From NCBI GenBank assembly GCA_017549145.1, contig JAFYVM010000016.1, positions 1 through 35,712 on the forward strand: 35,712 nucleotides of DNA, given 5' to 3'. The notes below the pieces were generated by a model. It ran no database searches and had not been told where the DNA came from. It saw only the letters and a list, made by a program, of their open reading frames with translations. This DNA is from Bacteroidales bacterium (GTDB lineage: Bacteria; Bacteroidota; Bacteroidia; Bacteroidales; UBA932). How positions within the stretch are numbered: position 1 is the stretch's first letter; each line of letters opens with the position of its first letter. Below are positions 17,805-26,013 of the stretch, in pieces. The translations under genes and the position numbers were made by a program.

Positions 17805-19853
17805 ATGATTCCTCAGGAGACAGTAAATAGAATCCTTGACGCCGCGCAGATTGTTGACGTGGTCAGGGATTTTGTTACCTTGAAGAAGGCAGGAGCTGAT
17901 TATAAGGCTTGCTGCCCTTTTCACAATGAAAAGACTCCGTCGTTTTCTGTGTCTCCATCTAAGGGAATTTACAAATGCTTCGGTTGCGGAAAGTCCGGCA
18001 CAGCTGTCGGCTTCGTGATGGAGCATGAAAATATGACTTACGTCGAGGCTCTCAGATATCTGGCAAAGAAGTATAATATTGAGATTGTGGAGAAGGAGGA
18101 GTCGGCAGAGGAGATTGCCAGCCGTCAGCGTCACGAAAGTCTTCTTCTGGTATCTGAGTTTGCGGGGAAGTTTTATCAGGACAGTCTTCAGACCCCGGAT
18201 GGTCAGGTGATTGCCTACCAGTATTTCAGAAGTCGTGGCCTTACCGATGAAACTATCCAGAAGTATGGTCTCGGATGGGCTCCGGTTTCACGTACTGATT
18301 TTTCACAGGCTGCCAGAGCTGCAGGATATAAGGAGGAGTTCCTTATTGATGCAGGCCTCTGTATGAAATATGAAGACGGACGTCTTGTCGACCGTTTCCA
18401 TGACAGGGTGATGTTCCCGATCCACTCACACATCGGACGTGTCATAGCTTTCGGTGGACGAACCCTCGCTAAGCCTGTTCCGGGCAAGCCGTATGCAAAA
18501 TATAAGAACTCTCCGGAGACAGAAATATATGTAAAGAGCAGTTCTTTATACGGAATTTACTTCGCTAAGAGCGAAATCTCGAAAAAAGATAATTGTATCC
18601 TCGTTGAGGGCTACCTCGATGTGCTTCAGATGCACCAGTTAGGTCTGAAGAATGTCGTGGCTTCAAGTGGAACATCGCTTACTGTGGATCAGATACGAAT
18701 GATCCGCAAGTTTACTAACAATGTTACAATCATCTACGACGGTGACGGCGCAGGTATCAAGGCAGCCCTTAGAGGTATTGGCCTGATTCTGAAGGAGGGG
18801 TTGAATGTGAAGATTGTACTCCTGCCTGATGGCCAGGACCCAGATGATTTTGCACGTAAACATACTTTAGATCAGGTTCAGGACTATATTGATCAGAACA
18901 AGCAGGATTTCATCGGCTTTAAGTCAGACTTGTTGTTGGGTGAGGCGGGAGATGATCCATTGAAGAGAGCTGGCCTGATTAACGATATCGCCGATACAAT
19001 TGCTTTGATTCCAGATGCTGTGATCAGGGCGATGTATGTACGTTCAACAGCTTCTAAGTTCGAGATTGATGAACGCTTGTTGGTGGAGAGAATATCCTCT
19101 ACGAGAACTGAAATGCTGGAGGATGAGCAGAGGCAGCGACAGCGCGAGATAGAACGCAAGAAGGTAGTGATGAGCTCTGATGATCAGGTGCCTCCTCCTG
19201 AGTATGTCGATTATGGCATGGAATATCCGGATGAAATGCCTCCGATGGATGAAGTGCCGATGCTGGAACCAGAGCCGGTCGTAGAAGGCTCTATTGTCAT
19301 AAATGCTCCGGACTTTGCTCCATGCGAACATGAACTTCTGAAGTTTATTCTTGAATATGGATGCTCGGATTTGATGTTTGACAGAGACTCGAAGTATTAT
19401 GTTGCTGGTGAGACCATAAATGTTGCTGAGTTTATTGATGGCACTCTGGCAGATGATGAGCATGATTTTGAAAATCAGTCATACAGAAAGGTCTATGAGG
19501 AGTATTTCAGATTGTATGATGAAGGACTCACTCAACAGCAGATTCAGACACGTTTGCTCAATAGCATGGATCTGGAGATCGCGGAAGTTGCAAAGGAATT
19601 GTTGATCGAAAAACATCAGCTTACTGTTGCAAACTATGAAAAATCAATGACTTCTGCTGCGACTCTACTTGTACAGTTCGTCCCTAAGTCTTTGATGATT
19701 TACCAGGTGAAGAAACTGGATAAGATGATAAGCGAACTGATGGCCGGGCTTACATCAAATGATGATTTAGAGGCTCAGGTGGAGACTCTTACCAAAATAA
19801 GTGATCTGACCCGTACCCGTACAATGCTTAACAAGGAGCTTGGTCGAGTGTAA
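17805..19853 (+). CDS. dnaG: DNA primase
   Basis: A 682-aa primase that makes RNA primers at the replication fork. The N-terminal CHC2 zinc finger has ligands C37, H40, C58 and C61 (CPFH...CFGC). The TOPRIM catalytic core has ILVEGYLDVL near residue 268 and IIYDGDGAGIKAALRG near residue 310. The linker around residues 430-500 is rich in Glu, Pro and Met. The C-terminal domain, which binds DnaB helicase, is divergent as usual. The protein is slightly longer than the E. coli enzyme (581 aa). Confidence 0.96.
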   Translation: MIPQETVNRILDAAQIVDVVRDFVTLKKAGADYKACCPFHNEKTPSFSVSPSKGIYKCFGCGKSGTAVGFVMEHENMTYVEALRYLAKKYNIEIVEKEESAEEIASRQRHESLLLVSEFAGKFYQDSLQTPDGQVIAYQYFRSRGLTDETIQKYGLGWAPVSRTDFSQAARAAGYKEEFLIDAGLCMKYEDGRLVDRFHDRVMFPIHSHIGRVIAFGGRTLAKPVPGKPYAKYKNSPETEIYVKSSSLYGIYFAKSEISKKDNCILVEGYLDVLQMHQLGLKNVVASSGTSLTVDQIRMIRKFTNNVTIIYDGDGAGIKAALRGIGLILKEGLNVKIVLLPDGQDPDDFARKHTLDQVQDYIDQNKQDFIGFKSDLLLGEAGDDPLKRAGLINDIADTIALIPDAVIRAMYVRSTASKFEIDERLLVERISSTRTEMLEDEQRQRQREIERKKVVMSSDDQVPPPEYVDYGMEYPDEMPPMDEVPMLEPEPVVEGSIVINAPDFAPCEHELLKFILEYGCSDLMFDRDSKYYVAGETINVAEFIDGTLADDEHDFENQSYRKVYEEYFRLYDEGLTQQQIQTRLLNSMDLEIAEVAKELLIEKHQLTVANYEKSMTSAATLLVQFVPKSLMIYQVKKLDKMISELMAGLTSNDDLEAQVETLTKISDLTRTRTMLNKELGRV

Positions 19854-19861
19854 ATTGAAAC

Positions 19862-19877
19862 GAATAATTTATAAAAA
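19862..19877 (+). repeat. A/T-rich leader repeat, copy 1
   Basis: GAATAATTTATAAAAA occurs here, 11 nt before the EEP lipoprotein ATG, and is repeated exactly at 20672-20687, 6 nt before the metG ATG. A/T-rich unpaired leaders aid initiation in Bacteroidetes, which make little use of Shine-Dalgarno pairing. Confidence 0.7.
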
Positions 19878-19885
19878 ACTATATC

Positions 19886-20677
19886 ATGAAACTTACAAGA
19901 ATTATTGCGGCTGCGTGCCTGCTTATGGGAGTCTTCGCATGCAAATCTCAGGAAACAAAGACTATTACATTGGTACAGTACAATGTTGGTGTATTTGCTA
20001 AGTATGACAGCAGTAGTGTTGACGCTGTAAAGCGTGCAGTGCTCGAAATGGGTGCAGATGCTGTAACATTCAATGAGGTGGACAGCTGCACTACCAGAAC
20101 AGGATCGGTAGACCAGATGGCTGCTTTTGCAGAGGCAATGGGTGGCTGGAATCAGCATTATGCTGCGGCTATGCCTTATAAGGGTGGCGCTTATGGTGTT
20201 GGTGTTGCCGCTAAGCCAGAGCTTGAGGTTGTACGTGTGGACAAGATTGCTCTTCCTAAGCTTGATGGTAGAGAGCCAAGAGCAGTTGCTGTTGTAGAGT
20301 ACAATGATTTCGTTCTTTGCTCGACTCATCTTGACCTTACTTTGGAGTCTCAGCTTGGCCAGGTGGCTGCTATCAATCAGTATGTTGACAGCCTCTACGC
20401 TGACTCTACAAAGCCAGTTTTCATTGGTGGAGACTTTAACTGCTTCCCTGATAGCGAGCCAATTGCCGAGTTCCAGAAGACTTGGACTCTTTTGACTCCA
20501 GTAACAAACTCATTCCCTTCACATGCTCCAGACAGATGCATTGACTATATCTTCGTAAGAGAGAACGGCCGCAAGGTGAATGTAGTTGCTACATCAATCC
20601 CTGAGACATTGGAGACAGCTGATCTTGCAACAGCATCAGATCACCTTCCAGTTGCTCTTACTGTGACAATTGAATAA
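19886..20677 (+). CDS. Endonuclease/exonuclease/phosphatase-family lipoprotein
   Basis: A 263-aa exported lipoprotein. The signal peptide MKLTRIIAAACLLMGVFAC ends in the lipobox GVFAC, with the lipidated Cys at residue 19. The EEP metal-dependent hydrolase motifs are complete: QYNVG, NEVD (catalytic Glu), STHLDL, GGDFNCFPDS, CIDYIFV and the closing SDHLPV. The substrate could be a phosphodiester, nucleic acid or sphingolipid-like molecule; the sequence does not decide. The mature protein should face the periplasm or cell surface. It lies 32 nt after dnaG and 16 nt before metG. Confidence 0.88.
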   Translation: MKLTRIIAAACLLMGVFACKSQETKTITLVQYNVGVFAKYDSSSVDAVKRAVLEMGADAVTFNEVDSCTTRTGSVDQMAAFAEAMGGWNQHYAAAMPYKGGAYGVGVAAKPELEVVRVDKIALPKLDGREPRAVAVVEYNDFVLCSTHLDLTLESQLGQVAAINQYVDSLYADSTKPVFIGGDFNCFPDSEPIAEFQKTWTLLTPVTNSFPSHAPDRCIDYIFVRENGRKVNVVATSIPETLETADLATASDHLPVALTVTIE

Positions 20678-20687
20678 TTTATAAAAA
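20672..20687 (+). repeat. A/T-rich leader repeat, copy 2
   Basis: An exact 16-nt copy of GAATAATTTATAAAAA from 19862. It overlaps the stop of the EEP gene and ends 6 nt before the metG start codon. Confidence 0.7.
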
Positions 20688-20693
20688 GATAAT

Positions 20694-22886
20694 ATGAGTA
20701 AGAATTTCAATAGAACACTTGTAACCTGTGCGCTTCCATACGCAAACGGTCCTGTCCACATCGGTCACCTTGCCGGTGTGTATGTACCTGCAGATATCTA
20801 TGTGAGATATTTGCGTATGAGAGGTGAGGATGTGCTTTATGTGTGTGGCTCGGATGAGCATGGTGTGCCTATTACAATCAAGGCACAGAAGGAAGGATGC
20901 ACTCCACAGGATATCGTAGACAGATATCACAAGATCATCAAGGATTCTTTTACAGGCCTTGGTATCAACTTCGATATATATTCTAGAACTTCATCTAAGG
21001 TTCATCATAAGAATGCTGCGGACTACTTCCGTAAGTTGTATGATGAGGGCAAGTTCATCGAGAAGGTGAGTGAGCAGTACTATGATGAGGAGACAAAGAC
21101 ATTCCTCGCTGACCGCTATATTACAGGTACATGTCCACGTTGCGGCGCTGACGGAGCCTATGGTGACCAGTGTGAGAAATGTGGTGCAACTCTTAGCCCG
21201 GATGAACTTATCAACCCTAAGTCAGCTCTTAGCGGTGGTGAACTCGTAAAGAAGGAGACTAAGCATTGGTACCTTCCTCTTGATCAGTACGAGAAGTGGC
21301 TTTCAGAGTGGATTCTTGATGGACACAAGGAGTGGAGAAGCAACGTATATGGCCAGTGCAAGAGCTGGATTGATGGTGGCCTTCAGCCACGTGCGGTGAG
21401 CCGTGACCTTAACTGGGGTGTTCCAGTACCTGTTGAGGGTTCAGAGGGCAAGGTCCTCTATGTTTGGTTCGATGCTCCTATCGGATATATTTCTAACACA
21501 CAGGAACTCCTCCCTCAGAGTTGGGAGAAATGGTGGAAGAGCGAGGATACCAAGCTCGTTCACTTCATTGGAAAGGATAATATCGTATTTCACTGCATCG
21601 TATTCCCTTCAATGCTCAAGGCAGACGGAAGCTATATCCTTCCAGATAACGTTCCTGCAAATGAGTTCCTTAACCTCGAGGGTGATAAGATCTCGACTTC
21701 ACGTGGATGGGCAGTATGGCTCCACGAGTACCTCGAGCAGTTCCCTGGACAGGAGGACGTCCTTCGTTATGTTCTTACTGCTAATGCTCCTGAGACAAAG
21801 GATAATGACTTCTCTTGGAAGGACTTCCAGGCACGCAATAATAGTGAGCTTGTTGCCATCCTCGGTAACTTCGTGAACCGTGCTGTTGTCCTTACGCACA
21901 AATATTTCGAGGGTAAGGTTCCTGCAGACCTCAAGCCAGAGGCTGTGGATGCAGAGACACTTGCTCAGATCAAACCGCTTCGTGAGGCCATGGAGAAGTA
22001 TCTTGAGGGATACAAGTTCCGTGAGGCTCTTAAGGAGGCTATGAACATCGCTCGTCTTGGTAACAAGTACCTTACTGACACAGAGCCTTGGAAGGTGGCA
22101 AAGACAGATATGGACAGAACAGCTTCTATCTTGAATGTTTCTCTCCAGATCTGTGCGTCTCTTGCAATCGCATTCGAGCCATTCCTTCCTTTCTCAGCTG
22201 AGAAGCTCCGCAATATCCTTAATGTCGGTATCGTAGCAGGTGCTGACCACCGTGCAGGTGAGGAGTTTACTGTCATCCCGAGCGAAGTCGAGGGATCTCT
22301 CTACGTAAACCGTTATACTGCAGCTGAGGGCGCAGCTCTTCATACAGGTGTTGCTTACGATGGTCTTTCACTTTCATGGGATGACCTCGGAAATGCAGTT
22401 CTTCTCCCAGCAGGTCACCAGCTCAACCCTGCAACTCTCCTCTTCGGAAAGATCGAGGATGAGGTCGTAGATGCACAGATTGCACGTCTTGAGGCAATTC
22501 GCGCTGAGCGTGAGGCTGCAGCAAAGGCGGCTGAGGCAGCAGTTGTGACTCCACAGAAGGAGGAGTGCACATTCGATGATTTTGGTAAGATGGATATCCG
22601 TACTGCGACAGTTCTTGAAGCAGAGCGCGTTCCAAAGACTGATAAGCTTTTGAAGCTTACTATCGACACCGGAATCGATAAGAGAGTCATTGTTTCAGGT
22701 ATCGCTGAGCATTATTCTCCAGAGGATATGGTTGGTAAGCAGATCTGTATTTTGGCCAACCTTGCTCCTCGTAAGATTCGTGGCATCGAGTCTAAGGGTA
22801 TGATTCTCATGGCTCGTCAGAATGACGGCAAGATGAGATTCATCACTCCACAGGAGACTCTTTGCAATGGCGCAGAGATTGGATAG
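20694..22886 (+). CDS. metG: Methionyl-tRNA synthetase
   Basis: A 730-aa class I synthetase that charges tRNA-Met. The HIGH motif is HIGH at residues 22-25. The zinc knuckle has C147, C150, C160 and C163. The KMSKS loop reads KISTS at 332-336. An anticodon-binding helical domain follows, then a C-terminal Trbp111-type tRNA-binding domain from about residue 621 ([23 protein letters not shown]). Between these, residues 526-535 ([10 protein letters not shown]) are encoded by a dispersed repeat inside a ~45-residue loop (residues about 515-560) not expected in the family. The frame stays open, so the enzyme should be functional. Confidence 0.97.
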   Translation: MSKNFNRTLVTCALPYANGPVHIGHLAGVYVPADIYVRYLRMRGEDVLYVCGSDEHGVPITIKAQKEGCTPQDIVDRYHKIIKDSFTGLGINFDIYSRTSSKVHHKNAADYFRKLYDEGKFIEKVSEQYYDEETKTFLADRYITGTCPRCGADGAYGDQCEKCGATLSPDELINPKSALSGGELVKKETKHWYLPLDQYEKWLSEWILDGHKEWRSNVYGQCKSWIDGGLQPRAVSRDLNWGVPVPVEGSEGKVLYVWFDAPIGYISNTQELLPQSWEKWWKSEDTKLVHFIGKDNIVFHCIVFPSMLKADGSYILPDNVPANEFLNLEGDKISTSRGWAVWLHEYLEQFPGQEDVLRYVLTANAPETKDNDFSWKDFQARNNSELVAILGNFVNRAVVLTHKYFEGKVPADLKPEAVDAETLAQIKPLREAMEKYLEGYKFREALKEAMNIARLGNKYLTDTEPWKVAKTDMDRTASILNVSLQICASLAIAFEPFLPFSAEKLRNILNVGIVAGADHRAGEEFTVIPSEVEGSLYVNRYTAAEGAALHTGVAYDGLSLSWDDLGNAVLLPAGHQLNPATLLFGKIEDEVVDAQIARLEAIRAEREAAAKAAEAAVVTPQKEECTFDDFGKMDIRTATVLEAERVPKTDKLLKLTIDTGIDKRVIVSGIAEHYSPEDMVGKQICILANLAPRKIRGIESKGMILMARQNDGKMRFITPQETLCNGAEIG
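22271..22298 (+). repeat. Dispersed stem-loop repeat, copy 3 (inside metG)
   Basis: TGTCATCCCGAGCGAAGTCG followed by AGGGATCT. Stem ATCCC (22275-22279) pairs with GGGAT (22292-22296) across a 12-nt loop. Two stem pairs differ from copy 1, each changed on both sides. The loop is one base longer than in the other copies. It is read in-frame as VIPSEVEGS. Confidence 0.85.
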
Positions 22887-22913
22887 TCTATATTAACTGA
22901 TAAGGATGAAGTT

Positions 22914-23999
22914 ATGATCAAGACGGAATACTATAAGGATTTGACCAAGATGAACACCTTCGGAATGAAGGTGAAGGCCAGGTGTTTTATGGAATATGAC
23001 TCTGTAGCAGACTTGGTTGATATTGAGTTCGAGGAACTTGCACGCCCGGTGCTTCATATCGGTGGCGGAAGTAACTTGCTCTTTACTGATGACTTCAAAG
23101 GCACAGTCCTTCATTCAAATATTAACTTCATCGAAATTCTTGACACCCCATGTCATTCTGAGCCTTCTTGTCATTCTGAGCGAAGCGAAGAATCTTCATC
23201 CCCTGTCCTGGTTTCAGTCGGCTCAGGAGTAGTCTTCGACGATTTCTGCGACTGGGCTGCAAAAGAGGGCCTTTGGGGCGCTGAGAACCTTTCATATATC
23301 CCTGGTGAGGTCGGAGCATCAGCTGTTCAGAATATCGGAGCATACGGTGTTGAGGTAAAGGATATTATCCACAAGGTTTATTGCTATGACACCGTAGAAG
23401 AGGAGTTCGTAAGCTTCTCACTTGAGGAGTGTGGCTACGGCTATCGCGACTCTATTTTCAAGAAACCGGAGATTAAGGGCCGTTATATCGTCACTCATGT
23501 TGTGTTCGCACTTTCTCGTGAGGCTAACCCTCAGCTAGGATACGGCCATTTGCGTGATGCGGTAATGGAGGCTGCTAATCAAAACATTACTCCGGCGGCG
23601 ATCAGGAAGGTGATTATCAAGATCAGGAAGGAGAAGTTGCCAGAGCCATCAGTGATGGGTAGTGCAGGAAGCTTCTTTATGAACCCGGTAATCAGCCTTG
23701 AGCATTATCAGAAGATAGAGGCTGCAGCAAAGGCAGAGTTCGGACCTGATTATAAGGTGCCGCATTATGACCTTCCGGACGGAATGGTCAAGGTTCCGGC
23801 AGCCTGGATGATCGAGCAGTGTGGCTGGAAGGGTAAGAGAAGCGGAGGTGCTGCGGTTTATGACAAGCAGCCATTGGTTATTGTGAACTATACCGGTGAT
23901 GCTTATCCGGAAGAGATTATCGGTCTTGAGCGCAGGATAATCGCTTCAGTAAAAACAAAGTTCGGAGTTGAACTTCATCCTGAAGTAGATCACATCTAA
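22914..23999 (+). CDS. murB: UDP-N-acetylmuramate dehydrogenase
   Basis: A 361-aa FAD enzyme that reduces UDP-GlcNAc-enolpyruvate to UDP-MurNAc for peptidoglycan. The start MNTFGMKVKARCF and the FAD loop HIGGGSNLLF are clear. Further motifs are GWGAENLSYIPGEVGASAVQNIGAYG-like sequence (here GLWGAENLS...), the catalytic serine in GSAGSFFMNPV, and the final glutamate in ELHPEVDHI. Residues 80-97 (CHSEPSCHSERSEESSSP) come from one truncated and one full dispersed repeat. They fall in a surface-type loop after the first FAD subdomain strands. The longer open frame and intact downstream motifs argue that the protein works. Confidence 0.95.
   Translation: MIKTEYYKDLTKMNTFGMKVKARCFMEYDSVADLVDIEFEELARPVLHIGGGSNLLFTDDFKGTVLHSNINFIEILDTPCHSEPSCHSERSEESSSPVLVSVGSGVVFDDFCDWAAKEGLWGAENLSYIPGEVGASAVQNIGAYGVEVKDIIHKVYCYDTVEEEFVSFSLEECGYGYRDSIFKKPEIKGRYIVTHVVFALSREANPQLGYGHLRDAVMEAANQNITPAAIRKVIIKIRKEKLPEPSVMGSAGSFFMNPVISLEHYQKIEAAAKAEFGPDYKVPHYDLPDGMVKVPAAWMIEQCGWKGKRSGGAAVYDKQPLVIVNYTGDAYPEEIIGLERRIIASVKTKFGVELHPEVDHI
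23151..23195 (+). repeat. Dispersed stem-loop repeat, truncated copy plus copy 4 (inside murB)
   Basis: A 13-nt truncated copy (TGTCATTCTGAGC, 23151-23163) is followed by a full copy at 23169-23195 (TGTCATTCTGAGCGAAGCGA then AGAATCT). Stem ATTCT (23173-23177) pairs with AGAAT (23189-23193). It is read in-frame as CHSERSEES, a different frame from the metG copy. Neither frame contains a stop codon; the third frame does. Confidence 0.85.
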
Positions 24000-24024
24000 T
24001 ACTAAATTTCAGGGGAATCATATT

Positions 24025-25209
24025 ATGAAACGATTAGTGTCCCTTGCTATCTTGGCATTTTCTGCATTCTTGTTAAATGCTCAGCCACATTTCAAGGTGG
24101 CATCAAACCCTGATATCTTGAGGCATGATGGTGCTATATTCCCGTCAAGGGTCAATATAGTGCTTCCTCAAGTCAACGGCTACAATATCTACAAGGCGGA
24201 TCTTCATATCCATACCTTTTATTCTGATGGACATGTTTCTCCAGAGTTTCGTGTGATTGAGGCATGGAACGATGGTCTTGATGTGCTTGCAATTACCGAG
24301 CATATCGAGTATCGAAGCCTTGAGAGAGATATGATGGAATTTATGAAGGGATATGTGAAGGAGGGTGCAGAGGCTATAAACTGGAGTATTGTCAGCACGC
24401 CTGCAGATAAGAGGGGAATACAGACTGATCTTGATATGTCTGTGAGACTCGCGCAGAAGGAGGCAGAAAAGTATGGGCTGACAATAATTCCTGGTGCCGA
24501 GATTTCCAGAGCTCCTGAAACAACCGGCCACTTTAACGTCTTGTTTACGACTGATAATGATGCAATCTATCATCCAGATCCTATCGAGTCAATGAAGAAG
24601 GCAAAGGCTCAGGGTGCGTTGCTGATTCACAATCATCCGGGTTGGAAACGTCCTTCCCTTGATATGATCGATTTTGAGAAGAAACTCTATCCAATGGGAC
24701 TTCTTGATGGAATCGAGGTGATGAATCAGTTGGATTTCTATCCGAGAGCAATTGAAAGGGCTAAGGAATATGGTCTCTATATGACTTCAAATACTGATAT
24801 GCATACCTCTACATATGAGTATTATCGTCTGAATGGTGCTTTGCGAAATATGACACTGATCTTTGCCAAGGATAAGTCTCTGGAGTCGTTGAAGGAAGCT
24901 TTGAAGGCGCGTCGAACATTGGCTTATTCATTCGGAACGCTCGCTGGTGAAGAGCAGCTTCTGGTGGATTTCTTCAATGCATCAGTTTCATATCAGTCTG
25001 TTTCTGTAGATGCAAAAGGCATCAGGACTTATGAACTTCGCAACAATACATCTCTTTCTTATACGCTTAGTTTTGGAGCAGATCCAATAGTATTGGAACC
25101 GTTCTCTGTAGTGCGAAGAACAGTGGAAGATGGAAAGAAGATTGAATTTGAGGTTTTGAATATGTGGTGTGCCCAGGATGAGCATCCCACAATTGAGATC
25201 AAATATTAG
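24025..25209 (+). CDS. Exported PHP-domain phosphodiesterase (Sb-PDE-like)
   Basis: A 394-aa protein with a signal peptide (MKRLVSLAILAFSAFLLNAQ, signal peptidase I type, cut near residue 20). The PHP metal ligands appear in order: KADLHIHTFYSDG, ITEHIEYR, PGAEIS, LIHNHPGW and NTDMHTST. The layout fits the Sb-PDE group of PHP phosphodiesterases, known from Sphingobium, where haloalkyl phosphate diesters are hydrolysed. The natural substrate here is unknown. The last ~70 residues form a likely beta-rich C-terminal domain (YELRNNTSLSYTLSFGADPIVLEPFS). Its 3' end overlaps the convergent membrane-protein gene by 4 nt. Confidence 0.8.
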   Translation: MKRLVSLAILAFSAFLLNAQPHFKVASNPDILRHDGAIFPSRVNIVLPQVNGYNIYKADLHIHTFYSDGHVSPEFRVIEAWNDGLDVLAITEHIEYRSLERDMMEFMKGYVKEGAEAINWSIVSTPADKRGIQTDLDMSVRLAQKEAEKYGLTIIPGAEISRAPETTGHFNVLFTTDNDAIYHPDPIESMKKAKAQGALLIHNHPGWKRPSLDMIDFEKKLYPMGLLDGIEVMNQLDFYPRAIERAKEYGLYMTSNTDMHTSTYEYYRLNGALRNMTLIFAKDKSLESLKEALKARRTLAYSFGTLAGEEQLLVDFFNASVSYQSVSVDAKGIRTYELRNNTSLSYTLSFGADPIVLEPFSVVRRTVEDGKKIEFEVLNMWCAQDEHPTIEIKY

Positions 25210-25592
25210 TTAAAGAACACTCCTGGAGCAGGGAGGAATTTACCCAATATCAGACCTACTGTCAGCAAGATTACAAACAACAGCAGTAGGTTTGCTGTTC
25301 TAGAGGTAATATCAGCTCTGAGATGCTCGGCATCCTCTCTTGAATTGCGCATTGTCTTGCAGCATGCAATTGCTATTGGAAGAGTCATGAAGACGAGAAC
25401 AGTAGAATATGGAAGCTGCTTTGCAATTGAGAAACCTGCCACCCAAAGATACGAGAAGGCGATTTCCAATGTGTAGATTAATGCAGAAATCTTTCTGATG
25501 TTATCATTCTTCTTTGTTCTGCTTGCATGTACTACGCTGATGGCCAATGATGCAACAGGAACAAGTGTAACAATTGGTAGTATATTAGTCAT
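25206..25592 (-). CDS. Small membrane protein, unknown function
   Basis: A 128-aa protein with four likely membrane helices: LPIVTLVPVASLAISVVHA, ISALIYTLEIAFSYLWVAGF, TVLVFMTLPIAIACC and LLLLFVILLTVGLILGKF. A charged loop (RNSREDAEHLRADITSRTAN) precedes the last one. I do not recognise the family. A good promoter box lies 29 nt upstream, so it is probably a real single-gene transcript. Confidence 0.7.
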   Translation of the reverse strand: MTNILPIVTLVPVASLAISVVHASRTKKNDNIRKISALIYTLEIAFSYLWVAGFSIAKQLPYSTVLVFMTLPIAIACCKTMRNSREDAEHLRADITSRTANLLLLFVILLTVGLILGKFLPAPGVFFN

Positions 25593-25620
25593 AATGCGCT
25601 TTAATTCTTATTCCGGTCAG

Positions 25621-25628
25621 CAAAGATA
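25621..25628 (-). promoter_or_regulatory. Promoter -7 box of the small membrane protein gene
   Basis: On the minus strand this reads TATCTTTG, identical to the atp operon -7 box. It lies 29 nt from the start codon, giving a leader of roughly 20 nt. Confidence 0.6.
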
Positions 25629-25640
25629 GTAAAAATAAAA

Positions 25641-25694
25641 GAAATGAACGACTTTCGGTATCCCATCGAAAGTCGTTCGCAATTCTAACCAAAA
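25641..25694. ncRNA. Structured intergenic element, copy A (12-bp hairpin)
   Basis: GAACGACTTTCG (25646-25657) pairs perfectly with CGAAAGTCGTTC (25667-25678) and is followed by GCAATTCTAACCAAAA. The same flanks and a homologous stem recur at 27014-27066, with compensatory changes. On the minus strand the hairpin is followed by CATTTCTTTTATTTTT, so it could act as a minus-direction terminator, but no minus-strand gene ends here. On the plus strand it sits in a short frame (MNDFRYPIESRSQF). Confidence 0.6.
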
Positions 25695-25759
25695 GCATAG
25701 AATCCTAAAAAGGTAAGAAGTGTATAAGTATTTTGCCAAATGGGGTTACAATATATTGA

Positions 25760-25948
25760 AACCTTTTATATATTTCACGCATTGAGAACGGAGTGATAAT
25801 ACCTAGCGTAGCTGTTTTCTATCAGATGGTTGCAGCCCTTGGCATGGCAGTGGAAATCGTCAGACCAACAGTTTCCGGATATGAATATAGACCGCAGGCA
25901 AAATACTTAAGCGAACCGGAGCAAGCTCCTTATGGTAAAAATAAATAA
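25760..25948 (+). pseudogene. XRE-type helix-turn-helix regulator, C-terminal remnant
   Basis: The frame between TGA 25757-25759 and TAA 25946-25948 encodes YISRIENGVIIPSVAVFYQM followed by VAALGMAVEIVRP. This is the recognition-helix end of an XRE/Cro-type HTH domain (xISRIEnG...PSl...ialALGm). The first helices are missing and a stop lies just ahead, so it is a truncated gene. A tail of about 29 residues (TVSGYEYRPQAKYLSEPEQA and on) follows. It lies directly upstream of the merR-type gene promoter. Confidence 0.7.
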
Positions 25949-25961
25949 TTTATCAAAAGAC

Positions 25962-25994
25962 TTGACTCGTACCTTAGGGCATAGTGTATATTTG
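25962..25994 (+). promoter_or_regulatory. Promoter of the MerR-family gene
   Basis: TTG at 25962-25964 and TATATTTG at 25987-25994 are separated by 22 nt, slightly longer than the usual 19-21. MerR regulators typically act at promoters with overlong spacers, which would fit autoregulation, but no clean operator dyad is seen within the spacer. A 12-bp palindrome, ATAACGCGTTAT, follows at 26002-26013. Confidence 0.5.
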
Positions 25995-26001
25995 CCGACA
26001 A

Positions 26002-26013
26002 ATAACGCGTTAT
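26002..26013. promoter_or_regulatory. 12-bp palindrome overlapping the MerR-family start codon
   Basis: ATAACGCGTTAT is a perfect palindrome covering the first two bases of the ATG and the expected transcription start region. It could be an operator or chance. Confidence 0.35.

Larger units (their letters stand above)
25593..26011. other. 419-nt gap: promoters, a covarying hairpin and a decayed regulator
   Basis: From left to right it holds the minus-strand promoter (25621-25628), a 12-bp hairpin with conserved flanks (25641-25694), about 65 nt of A/T-rich sequence with no recognised feature, the XRE regulator fragment (25760-25948), and the merR-type gene promoter (25962-25994). Confidence 0.7.

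Noticed and set aside
19775-20329. 184-codon minus-strand frame across the dnaG-EEP junction
   Set aside because: It overlaps two strong genes and the translation resembles no protein family.
25645-25689. Short frame MNDFRYPIESRSQF as a real peptide
   Set aside because: The matching frame in copy B has a different sequence and length, so the conserved feature is the hairpin and not the peptide.
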